A DNA stretch of 64,000 nucleotides from Bradyrhizobium sp. Ghvi (GTDB lineage Bacteria > Pseudomonadota > Alphaproteobacteria > Rhizobiales > Xanthobacteraceae). The DNA lies in assembly GCF_900115265.1 (NCBI RefSeq), contig NZ_FOVU01000002.1, forward strand, positions 682,001-746,000. Reading direction: 5' to 3'. The notes beneath the pieces are model-generated. The model was not told the DNA's origin. It did not search any database and was given only the letters and a program-made list of their open reading frames with translations. This document shows, one piece after another, positions 8,403-16,316 of the stretch (position 1 is its first letter; each line of letters starts with the position of its first letter). The translations under genes and the position numbers were made by a program.

Positions 8403-9174
8403 TCAATCGGACGCGCATGCAAGAAGCTGCTCGCGGAACCAGCGATGTGCGGGATCAGCATCGAACCGGGCGTGCCATGTCGCGAACAGCGTGAAGCGGC
8501 CGGCGTCGAACGGCAGTTCGAACGAGACCCGCCGGTCCGCATAGCGGCTGAGAAACCGGGCCGGCAGCGTACAGACCAGATCTGTCGTCTCCAGGATCAG
8601 CGGCACCAGACGGTAGTATTGCACGGAGGCGACAACCCGCCGCTGATATCCCTGGTTCTGCAGAATATCGTCGATGAAGCTGCGAAAGCCGCCACCGTCA
8701 CCGGAGACGACGATCGAGCCGCGCATAGTCGCGCAGCGTCGGCTTCCTCTCCCCGCGCGGATGACGCTTGCGCTGGGCCATCATGAACTTTTCGTAGAGC
8801 AGCGGCTGGTGCGGAAGACTCTTGGGCAGCCCGGCTTGAGAGACCAGCGCGATATCGATATCGCCGGCCTCGAGGTGGCCTACGAGCGCCGAGGAATCCG
8901 CCGCGCGGAGCGCCAATCGCGTCCCCGGGGAAATGCCCTTGCGCAACCGCTGGATCAGCCGCGTGCCGATGATCGCGCCGGCATTGTCGTTAGCGCCCAG
9001 TGAGAAGGTGCGCTCTGACGTCGCGGCGTCGAATGCCGGCGGCGCACTGACCACGGCCTGGAGCCGTTGCAACGCATGACGGAGCGGCTCCCGCAATGCG
9101 GCGCCGCGCGGCGTCAGCACCATGCCCTTTCCAGATGATGCGGGCGTCAACAAGGGATCACCGAACACGTCCCG
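8403..9174 (-). pseudogene. LysR-family regulator, truncated and frameshifted
   Basis: Reading leftwards from about 9174, the frame enters a LysR protein part-way through the helix-turn-helix domain (VFGDPLL..GMVLTPRG). The DNA-reading helices that should come first are missing. The effector domain continues to about 8715 (KPTLRDYARLD), then the frame breaks. The remaining 100 residues (VVSGDGGGFRSFIDDIL to the stop near 8403) continue in another frame. Loss of the N-terminus plus an indel argues for a dead gene. It is divergent from an equally damaged hydrolase gene. Confidence 0.8.
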
Positions 9175-9176
9175 AC

Positions 9177-9968
9177 ATGTTGTTTCCGGATTGGGATCCT
9201 CGCGTGCTCGAGCGGCAGCGCGCGTTGATGATCCCGACCTGCTTCGACGAGACGCAAAACCGTCATCGCCAGCGTTCATACCTGGGTGCCGAAGACGCCG
9301 CGCCATGTGATGCTGATCGACAGCTGCGGCGGCAATCACAAGGACAGGCCTGCGCTGCCGCGATTCCATCAGCAGAATCTGCCGTTCCTGGCGCGGCTCG
9401 GGAGGCCGGCGTCACACCTGACGAGGTCGACTTCGTCTGCTGCACGCATCTTCACGCCGATCATTGCGGCTGGAATACGGAGCTGCGCGGCGGCCGGTGG
9501 GTGCCGACCTTCCCGAATGCCAGATACATCTTCTCCAAGGCCGAGCAGGATCACTGGACCGGTCCGGCCGGACAAAGCGGCTTCAATGCCGGCGTCTACG
9601 CCGACAGTGTGCTGCCTGTGATCGAGCACCGGCAAGCCGAGATCATCGACGGCGATGGCCTGCTCGCCAACGGTCTGGCCGTGCACGCGACGCCGGGGCA
9701 TAGTCCGGGCCATGTCGTGTTCGAGCTCGCCGATGGTGGCGAGAAAGGGCTATTCGGCGGAGACATCATGCCTCAGCCGCTCCAGGTGTTTCGTCCGGAC
9801 TGGAACAGCGCCTTCTGCGACGATCCGGCGAAGGCGCGCGCCTCTCGCCGCTGGCTGCTGGAGCGCGCCGCCGACGATGCGGCAAAAGTGTTCACCGCGC
9901 ACTTCGCCGCAAGCTCGGCCGGCTTCGTGACCCGCAACCACGAGGGTTTTGATTGGCTTTTCGCCTGA
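9177..9968 (+). pseudogene. MBL-fold metallo-hydrolase, N-truncated with two frameshifts
   Basis: The metal-binding motif THLHADHCGW and later residues (HATPGHSPGHVV, GGDIM) identify a metallo-beta-lactamase-fold hydrolase of the kind near quorum-lactonase-like proteins. The frame starting at 9177 (LFPDWDPRVLERQ) loses register near 9250. The expected TPRHVMLIDSCGGNHKD segment lies in another frame between about 9250 and 9400. The original frame is then regained at about 9405 (EAGVTPDEVDF). The family's first residues are also absent. A single continuous open frame exists but about 50 residues would be scrambled. Sequencing error is an alternative for the indels but not for the missing start. 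Confidence 0.75.
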
Positions 9969-9980
9969 CAGGAGATTGAT

Positions 9981-10958
9981 ATGTTGCAAATCAGAGGGGA
10001 CATGATCTGCGAAGACTTCATGATCTCCAGCGATACTGATGGCATCGAGCTGTTCGTCCGCAACAAGCGTCTTTCGGCCCTCGCGACGTTCGTACCGGAA
10101 CGAACGCTCCTATTCGTGGCCGGATCGACCTATCCGGCCTCGACGTCATTCGACCTTCCACTCGATGGCATGTCATGGATGGACCACCTGGCAAGGCGCG
10201 GCTTCGACGTCTATCTCGTCGATGTCAGGGGCTATGGCCGATCGACAAAACCCGCCGAGATGCTGGGACCGCCGCTCGACCATGCGCCGGTGGTACGCAC
10301 GCCAGTCGCGGTTGCCGATGTCGCGGCTGCCGTCGATTTCATCCGGAAGCGGCGCGGGCTCGACCGGATCAATTTGATGGGATGGTCCTGGGGCACCACG
10401 ATCATGGCGCGCTACACATCTGACAATCCCGACCATGTCGCCAAGCTGACCCTGATCGCGCCGCAATGGCTGCGGACGACGCCAAGCGCCGCGGATGCCG
10501 GCGGTACACTCGGCGCTTACCGGATCGTCGATCGCGCGGCGGCCAAGGCGCGCTGGCTCAACGGCTTGCCCGAGAACAAGCGGACCGCCATTCTGCCGGA
10601 TACCTGGTTCGAGAACTGGGCCGAGGCCACGTTCGCCCAATCAGAGCTCGATCCAGACCGGCTGCGTGCCCCAAACGGCACCGTACAGGACAGTCGCGAC
10701 TTCTGGGCATCGGGCAGACCCATGTACGATCCCGCCGAGATCACCGTGCCGGTGCTGATCGTGCACGGCGATCTCGACCGCGATTGTCCCATCGACATGG
10801 CGCAGGCCGTGTTCGGAAAGCTGACCTCCGCCCCGGCGCGGAGCTGGGTCGAGATCCGCGATGCGACCCATTCGCCGTTCCTGGAAACCAACCGGTGGCG
10901 GGTGTTCGATGCGGTCGACGGGTTTTTGGCAGCGAGGCCGGTCTCTTCACACGCTTGA
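9981..10958 (+). CDS. Alpha/beta-hydrolase
   Basis: This 325-residue alpha/beta-hydrolase fold protein has the nucleophile elbow GWSWGTT at about residue 134, an acid candidate in the HGDLDRDCP segment and a His in DATHSPFLE near the C-terminus. AGGAGATT just before the ATG at 9981 supports the start. No signal peptide is seen, so it acts in the cytoplasm on an ester, amide or C-C bond of unknown substrate. It follows the damaged metallo-hydrolase gene by 12 bases and was probably once in its operon; it is itself intact. Confidence 0.83.
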   Translation: MLQIRGDMICEDFMISSDTDGIELFVRNKRLSALATFVPERTLLFVAGSTYPASTSFDLPLDGMSWMDHLARRGFDVYLVDVRGYGRSTKPAEMLGPPLDHAPVVRTPVAVADVAAAVDFIRKRRGLDRINLMGWSWGTTIMARYTSDNPDHVAKLTLIAPQWLRTTPSAADAGGTLGAYRIVDRAAAKARWLNGLPENKRTAILPDTWFENWAEATFAQSELDPDRLRAPNGTVQDSRDFWASGRPMYDPAEITVPVLIVHGDLDRDCPIDMAQAVFGKLTSAPARSWVEIRDATHSPFLETNRWRVFDAVDGFLAARPVSSHA

Positions 10959-11083
10959 GGTGCTGACGTAAATTGTCCTCGTCTTTCCGATATTGCCGTT
11001 AGACTTCACGGCGCAAACGTGGACAATGGCCTCACGCGCTTCGCGCGCGCAGTGCACACCAAGATGCGCCCCCGGGGAAACAA

Positions 11084-12559
11084 ATGCCGGCTGCCTTCCC
11101 GTCGTCCGTTCCCACCATCCCGACTGTTCCCTTGACCGCAGAGCTGCGCGATGCGTTGCGCGCGATCGTCGGCGAGAAAGGTTTCGTTGAGGACGAGCAT
11201 GGCAAGCAGCCGTTCGTAACGGACTGGCGCGGCCTGCTGGTTGGCAGCGCCAGTGCCGTCGTTCGCCCAGGGAGTACCGAAGAGGTCTCCAAGGTGGTCC
11301 GGCTTTGTCACGAGCATGGCGTCGCGATCGTGCCACAGGGCGGCAACACCGGCCTGATGGGGGGCGCCACGCCCTGGCCCACACATGCCGGCATCGTGCT
11401 GTCGCTAGGACGGATGAACCGCGTGCTGGACGTCGATCCCGTCGGTTACGCGATGACGGTCGAGGCGGGCTGCGTGCTGCAAACGCTTCAGGAGACCGCC
11501 TCAGCGCATGACAGATTCCTACCGCTCAGCCTCGGCGCGCAGGGCTCTTGCATGATCGGCGGCAATCTCTCGACCAATGCCGGTGGCGTACAGGTGCTGC
11601 GCTATGGCAACGCCCGCAATCTCGTCCTCGGATTAGAAGTCGTGCTGCCGAACGGCGACGTCTGGGACGGGCTGCGCGCGTTGAAGAAGGACAACACCGG
11701 CTACGACCTCAAGCACCTCTTCATGGGCGCCGAGGGGACGCTCGGCATCATCACCAAGGCCGTGCTCAAGCTATGGCCGGCGCCGAAAGATGTCTGCACG
11801 GCCTGGCTGGCTGTGCGCGATCCGCGGGCCGCGCTGGAGATCTTGTCCGAAGCGCACGCGGCGTCCGAGGACAATGTCGGCTCCTGCGAACTGTTGAGCC
11901 GCGCCGCCGTCGACCTGGCATTGCGCCATATTCCGGGCACCCAGGATCCGCTGAAGGCGGAGAAGCGATGGTACCTGCTGCTGGAGTGGTCATCTGCGCG
12001 GGCACGCCAGGACGGGACCGAGGGCATGTCCGGGAAGATGGAGCAGTTTCTCGCCGACCAGCTCGAAGCGGGCCGCGTGCTGGACGCCGCGATCGCGCAG
12101 ACGGTCGCTCAATCGCGCAACATGTGGCGCATCCGCGAGGCCATGGCCGAGGCCTCCCGCGCCGAAGGCCCGGGGATCAGTTTCGACGTGTCAGTGGCGA
12201 TCTCCAGAATTCCTGAGTTCATTGACAAGGGGCTCAAGGCCGTGCTCGACATTCTCCCGAGCATTCGTCCCTATCCTCTAGGGCATATCGGCGACGGCAA
12301 CCTGCATTTCTCGTTCATGGGGCCCGTCGGCATGGATCAGCACACGCTGAATCAATACACGGCCGCGATCACGCGCGCCGTGAACGATCTCGTCACCTCC
12401 ATGGGCGGCTCGATCTCGGCCGAGCACGGCATCGGCATCGACAAGCTCGACGAGCTCAGCCACTACCGCTCGCAGATCGAGCTCGACATCATGCGCACCA
12501 TCAAGCGCGCGCTCGATCCGCAGAACATCATGAACCCCGGCAAGGTGCTGCGGGTGTGA
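11084..12559 (+). CDS. FAD-linked oxidoreductase, GlcD/D-2-hydroxyacid dehydrogenase type
   Basis: This 491-residue flavoprotein has an N-terminal FAD_binding_4 (PCMH-type) domain with PQGGNTGLMGGA near residue 90 and LSTNAGGVQVLRYGN near 160. A C-terminal FAD-oxidase domain carries GHIGDGNLHFSF near 403 and EHGIGIDKLDEL near 446, the His-containing metal/substrate motifs of D-lactate, glycolate and D-2-hydroxyglutarate dehydrogenases. It should oxidise a D-2-hydroxyacid to the 2-oxoacid and pass electrons to the respiratory chain or a partner flavoprotein. The exact acid cannot be told from the sequence. Confidence 0.88.
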   Translation: MPAAFPSSVPTIPTVPLTAELRDALRAIVGEKGFVEDEHGKQPFVTDWRGLLVGSASAVVRPGSTEEVSKVVRLCHEHGVAIVPQGGNTGLMGGATPWPTHAGIVLSLGRMNRVLDVDPVGYAMTVEAGCVLQTLQETASAHDRFLPLSLGAQGSCMIGGNLSTNAGGVQVLRYGNARNLVLGLEVVLPNGDVWDGLRALKKDNTGYDLKHLFMGAEGTLGIITKAVLKLWPAPKDVCTAWLAVRDPRAALEILSEAHAASEDNVGSCELLSRAAVDLALRHIPGTQDPLKAEKRWYLLLEWSSARARQDGTEGMSGKMEQFLADQLEAGRVLDAAIAQTVAQSRNMWRIREAMAEASRAEGPGISFDVSVAISRIPEFIDKGLKAVLDILPSIRPYPLGHIGDGNLHFSFMGPVGMDQHTLNQYTAAITRAVNDLVTSMGGSISAEHGIGIDKLDELSHYRSQIELDIMRTIKRALDPQNIMNPGKVLRV

Positions 12560-12585
12560 TGATGCTGCACACCCGCACCTCCTTC

Positions 12586-13122
12586 TCAGCCGTGCGGATT
12601 GACGACGGTGTAGCCCCGCAGGGAACGCGCGTGTATGCGCGTGGCGTGACCACCCGAATTGGCGTCATACGCCATCCACATGTCGCCGCCGAGGGGCTGC
12701 TCCAGCACGAAAACGTGCCCGTGGCGCGCTGCGACCATCCCCGGCGCCGGCGCCGTGCGCGGAAAGCGCAGCCAGTTTGATGCGAGATTTAGTTCCGGCA
12801 CGATGCGTCCGAACACTCGGATCGCCGCGCCACATCCGCAGAACGATGACGGACAACCGGCCGGACGACCGCCAATGATGCGATCACCGGTGACGCTGAT
12901 CATCGTGGCGGCGTTGCCCGCATCGGTCACCGTCATCTGCGTCGAGCGATAGGCTTGCAGTGACGCCCTTTGAGCCCGCTCGCGGCGTGGCTGCGCATAT
13001 GAGAAGTCGCAGGGCATAGTGATGTTGCATTCAGGGGCGTGAAGCGCCCGATAGGGGCGCGCTTCAGAGGCCACGCAACTAACGAAAACAAATAAACACG
13101 CAGAAACTACTCGCTTAATCAT
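12586..13122 (-). CDS. Conserved secreted protein of unknown function
   Basis: This 178-residue protein starts with a short signal peptide (MIKRVVSACLFVFVSCVASEA, cleavage after SEA). The mature part contains a Cys-rich segment GCPSSFCGCGAA and a conserved-looking C-terminal module with MVAARHGHVFVLEQ, YDANSGGHATRIH and SLRGYTVVNP. The evenly spaced Gly, His and aromatic residues suggest a small periplasmic catalytic or binding domain. I do not recognise a named family with confidence. It is convergent with the flavoprotein gene and isolated from the carboxylase gene by a 262-base spacer. Confidence 0.7.
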   Translation of the reverse strand: MIKRVVSACLFVFVSCVASEARPYRALHAPECNITMPCDFSYAQPRRERAQRASLQAYRSTQMTVTDAGNAATMISVTGDRIIGGRPAGCPSSFCGCGAAIRVFGRIVPELNLASNWLRFPRTAPAPGMVAARHGHVFVLEQPLGGDMWMAYDANSGGHATRIHARSLRGYTVVNPHG

Positions 13123-13331
13123 TGCAGGACTCCGCTGGAGGACCTGCCCCGACCGGGAGAGACCAATATTGGTTTGGCTAAAATGAGCCTGAAGAGCGGC
13201 AGAAAACGGCTGTCTTCGCGCGAATCCAACCTGGATTATATCTTTCGGAGTATAATCAGGCGCGCATCGCGCAGCGCTAGCAAAGCAATCAAGACAACAC
13301 CGTCGAGGAATTCCGGTGCTTCGCGGAGGCT

Positions 13332-13365
13332 GTCATCGGGCCGCGCTTTGCGCGGACCCGGTGAC
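13332..13365. terminator. Strong GC-rich hairpin downstream of the carboxyltransferase gene
   Basis: GTCATCGGGCCGCGC pairs with GCGCGG-A-CCCGGTGAC around a TTT loop: 15 pairs with one bulged A and one G-T pair. It lies 20 bases beyond the stop of the minus-strand carboxyltransferase gene, where a terminator is expected. A following U-tract is absent, and the sequence also looks like a dispersed intergenic element. Confidence 0.45.
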
Positions 13366-13384
13366 GAGCAATGACGGCCGCGCC

Positions 13385-14944
13385 CTACGGCCGGATCGTC
13401 ATGTTCTCCGGCGGTCCCGCTTTGCGCAGCGGCTCGGCGAGCCGCGCGAACTCGCACAGCAGCGAGCGCGTCTTGCGGGGATCGATGATCTCCTCGACCC
13501 AAAATTTTTCGGCCGAGCGGAACGGCGAGCGCAGCTGGTTGAGACGCGTCTGGATCTCAGCGAGTTTCGCAGCCTTATCCTCGGCCGCGTCGATGTCGGC
13601 GCGATAGGCGGCCTCGATCCCGCCCTCGAGCGGCAGCGAACCCCAATAGGCCGACGGCCAGGCGTAGCGGATCGAGAAGCGGTCGGCCGGCTGATGCACC
13701 ACGCCGGCGACGCCGAAGGCGTTGCGCAGGATTACCGTGCACCAGGGCACGGTGGTCTGGTTGACGGCGGCCATGGCGCGGACGCCGTGGCGGATGGTCG
13801 CAGCCTTCTCGGCATCGAGGCCGATCATGAAGCCCGGACAGTCCATGAGATAGACGATCGGCAGATGGAAGGTTTCTGCGAAGTCTACCCAGCGCACCAC
13901 CTTCTGGCACGCATCCGCCGTCCAGGAACCGCCATAGTGAAAACTGTCGCTGGCGAGCAGCATCACCGCCCTGCCCTCGAGCCGCGCCAGCCCAACGATG
14001 ATGGGCTTGCCGAAGTTCTTCGCGACCTCGAAGAACGAGCCCTTGTCGACGACAGACTCGATGATGGGCCTGACCTTGTAGACCTGCTTGCGCTTGCGCG
14101 GCACCGCGTTGATCAGGTCCTCGTCGCTGCGCTCGGGACTGTCCGTGCAGGGTAAGGTCGGCGGCAGCTCGTAGACCGACGACGGCAGATAAGACAGGAA
14201 GCGTCGCGCGCAGGCAAACGCCTCCTCCTCCGTCTCGACCGCATGATCGATCGCACCGGCGCGGGTCTGGATGTCAGCGCCGCCGAGCTCATCCTTCGAG
14301 AGATCCTGCCCCAGCGCCTTCACCACGGGCGGTCCCGCGACGAACATCGCGGACTTCCGGGTCATGATGGAATAGTGGCTGGCGGCAAGACGTGCAGCAC
14401 CCAGCCCCGCAACCGAGCCGAGGCCGAGCGCGACCACGGGCACGCGCGACAGATTCTCGGTCGTGAAGCGATACCAGCGGGTGCCGCCGATTCCTCCAGG
14501 CAGATTTGCTGCACCCTTGGTCTCGATGGTCTTGACCGAGCCGCCGCCGCCGGAGCCCTCGATGATGCGGACGATGGGCAGACGGAAGTCGTGCGCCATC
14601 TCCTCCGCCATCAACGGCTTGGCCGAGATCGACGCATCGGCGGAGCCGCCGCGCACGGTGAAGTCATCGCCGACCACAACCACGGTGCGACCGTCGACGC
14701 GCGCCCGGCCGAACACGCAGTTCGCCGGCGTCACCTTCTGCAACTCACCGCTGGAATCATACTCACCGATGCCGGAGACGGCACCGATCTCGTGGAAAGT
14801 CCCCTTGTCGATCAGTCCGTCGATGCGTTCCCGAACAGTCAGCCGGCCCTGGTCATGCTGTCGCTTGACCTTGTCAACGCCGCCCATCTCCCGCGCGAAG
14901 GCTTCGCGCCGGGCGAGCTCGTCGAGTTCCGGCTTCCAGTTCAT
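13385..14944 (-). CDS. Acyl-CoA carboxylase carboxyltransferase subunit
   Basis: This 519-residue protein has both carboxyltransferase domains of the propionyl/methylcrotonyl-CoA carboxylase beta type. The oxyanion-hole motifs are GSGGGGSVKT near residue 130 and MDCPGFMIGLDAEKAATIRHG near residue 365. It transfers CO2 from biotin to an acyl-CoA. No biotin carboxylase gene is present in the window. A stand-alone biotin carrier is encoded at 15943 on the other strand across the IclR gene. Its start overlaps the end of the IclR reading frame by 71 bases. Confidence 0.9.
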   Translation of the reverse strand: MNWKPELDELARREAFAREMGGVDKVKRQHDQGRLTVRERIDGLIDKGTFHEIGAVSGIGEYDSSGELQKVTPANCVFGRARVDGRTVVVVGDDFTVRGGSADASISAKPLMAEEMAHDFRLPIVRIIEGSGGGGSVKTIETKGAANLPGGIGGTRWYRFTTENLSRVPVVALGLGSVAGLGAARLAASHYSIMTRKSAMFVAGPPVVKALGQDLSKDELGGADIQTRAGAIDHAVETEEEAFACARRFLSYLPSSVYELPPTLPCTDSPERSDEDLINAVPRKRKQVYKVRPIIESVVDKGSFFEVAKNFGKPIIVGLARLEGRAVMLLASDSFHYGGSWTADACQKVVRWVDFAETFHLPIVYLMDCPGFMIGLDAEKAATIRHGVRAMAAVNQTTVPWCTVILRNAFGVAGVVHQPADRFSIRYAWPSAYWGSLPLEGGIEAAYRADIDAAEDKAAKLAEIQTRLNQLRSPFRSAEKFWVEEIIDPRKTRSLLCEFARLAEPLRKAGPPENMTIRP

Positions 14945-15848
14945 TCACTCCCTCCGAATGGATCGGCTTGTTATTGTTATGCACGGCTGTTGCGACCGGT
15001 TTACGCGAGATGCGGTTATTGAAGACATCGCCATCCGCGCCCTCCACCAGGCTGCCAAGCGAGCGGCCAAGTTCGAGCATCAGCGGCGCAACTTCGGCAT
15101 GCAGACGCTGCTCGTCATACATCGCGGACAACAGACCGATCGTGATGACCACGAAGGTCTGGTACTGCGGCGCCCAGATCGGCACCGCGAGACCGTTGAT
15201 GTGCGGGCTCCAGAGGCCGCAGGCGACGACGTAGCCGCGCTCGCGCAGCGACTGCCTGTTGGCCTCGATGCGGGGCTTGAGAAGCTTTGCAGCCTCAGGC
15301 GCTTCCCGCTCCATCTCCGCAATGAAGGCATCGCCGACTTCCGGCGACAAGGCCGCCGTGTAAGCCGCGCCGGCCGCTGTCGAGGCCATCGAGATGCGAC
15401 TGCCGGTGCCCTCGTGCAGGCCGAGCGCAGAAGCCGAGCGCGCGAACTGGAGATAAACGAGATGGAAGCGATCGGGCACGACGAAACCGACCGTGCCTGG
15501 AAGCTGCTCGGCAACTTCCTGCAGCCGCTGCCGGATCATGCTGCGAAGCTGCGCGCCCTTCATCATCGAGGCGCTCATCGCCACCGCGCTCGGGCCGATG
15601 CGGTATTTCTGATCGCGGGGCAGATAGACCAGCTGCCCCATGCGCGTCAGCGTGTGCGTGAGCCGCGACACGGTCGAGCGCGGCAGGCCGCAGCGATTTG
15701 AAATCTCGAGATTGCCGAGCCGCGCCTCGTGGCCCTCGAAGCATCGCAACACGTCGAACGCGCGCGACACCACCTGGATGACATCACCCTCACCGGCATC
15801 GCCAGCGAGCGCACCTTGCCTGCTTAACCGCTCCGAACGTCGTCCCAT
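14874..15848 (-). CDS. IclR-family transcriptional regulator
   Basis: This 324-residue protein has an IclR winged helix at residues 22-85 (VSRAFDVLRCFEGHEARLG; GLPRSTVSRLTHTL) and an IclR effector domain up to about residue 285 (VVITIGLLS). The last 35 residues read through the start of the carboxyltransferase gene and are probably non-essential. It faces the biotin carrier gene, with the palindrome TTCCGCTATGCGGAA between them, so it most likely controls both the carrier and the carboxyltransferase in response to an acid or acyl-CoA. Confidence 0.88.
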   Translation of the reverse strand: MGRRSERLSRQGALAGDAGEGDVIQVVSRAFDVLRCFEGHEARLGNLEISNRCGLPRSTVSRLTHTLTRMGQLVYLPRDQKYRIGPSAVAMSASMMKGAQLRSMIRQRLQEVAEQLPGTVGFVVPDRFHLVYLQFARSASALGLHEGTGSRISMASTAAGAAYTAALSPEVGDAFIAEMEREAPEAAKLLKPRIEANRQSLRERGYVVACGLWSPHINGLAVPIWAPQYQTFVVITIGLLSAMYDEQRLHAEVAPLMLELGRSLGSLVEGADGDVFNNRISRKPVATAVHNNNKPIHSEGVNELEAGTRRARPARSLRAGDGRR

Positions 15849-15863
15849 GATCCCTACCGTTTG

Positions 15864-15878
15864 TTCCGCTATGCGGAA
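15864..15878. promoter_or_regulatory. IclR-type operator
   Basis: TTCCGC-TAT-GCGGAA is a perfect 6-base inverted repeat, 16 bases upstream of the IclR start and in the divergent region before the biotin carrier gene. IclR regulators bind 15-base dyads of this form. A partial repeat of the half site (AATTCCAC) follows immediately. Confidence 0.6.
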
Positions 15879-15942
15879 TTAAATTCCACTTGCAGATGAC
15901 GCTACCTCAGGCATTTTGCGACGACAACAAAAAGGCGATGGC

Positions 15943-16164
15943 ATGCCAGAAATTAAGATTGTCACGGAGGTCGCCGGTCGGGTCTGCGCAACTCCCGTGC
16001 AAGTTGGAGGAACCGTCACCGATGGCGATGAGATTGTGCTGGTCGAAGCCATGAAGATGGAAATACCGGTGCCCTCGCCTGCATCAGGCACGCTCAAATT
16101 ACTGCTCGTGAAGATCGACGACCTCGTTGCCGAAGGTCAGGCGATCGCGATTGTCATGAGCTAA
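15943..16164 (+). CDS. Stand-alone biotin carboxyl carrier protein
   Basis: This 73-residue protein is a complete biotinyl domain. It contains EAMKMEIPV with the Lys between two Met as the biotin attachment site, and GTVTDGDEIVLVEA ahead of it. The ATG at 15943 gives the compact domain. An upstream in-frame start at 15916 would add nine unrelated residues. It probably shuttles CO2 between an unlinked biotin carboxylase and the carboxyltransferase encoded at 13385-14944. Confidence 0.88.
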   Translation: MPEIKIVTEVAGRVCATPVQVGGTVTDGDEIVLVEAMKMEIPVPSPASGTLKLLLVKIDDLVAEGQAIAIVMS

Positions 16165-16316
16165 GCAGATGCCCCTCGCAGCTCTCTCATCCGCGACAAT
16201 CTGAAACAGACTATATCGACATAACGCGCGGCATCTTGCGTTCGGCCGCCACGCCGGACGGGCAACGCCGATATCAACGGGTTGCGCGTGCCCTGATTGC
16301 GTTGCACAAGGAGGCG

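Noticed and set aside
13236..13502. Small minus-strand frame ending with a hydrophobic Leu-rich stretch (GVVLIALLALRDARLIIL)
   Set aside because: It starts inside the carboxyltransferase gene and crosses its terminator-like hairpin; no ribosome-binding site. Perhaps a relic of a dispersed element, but not supported as a gene.
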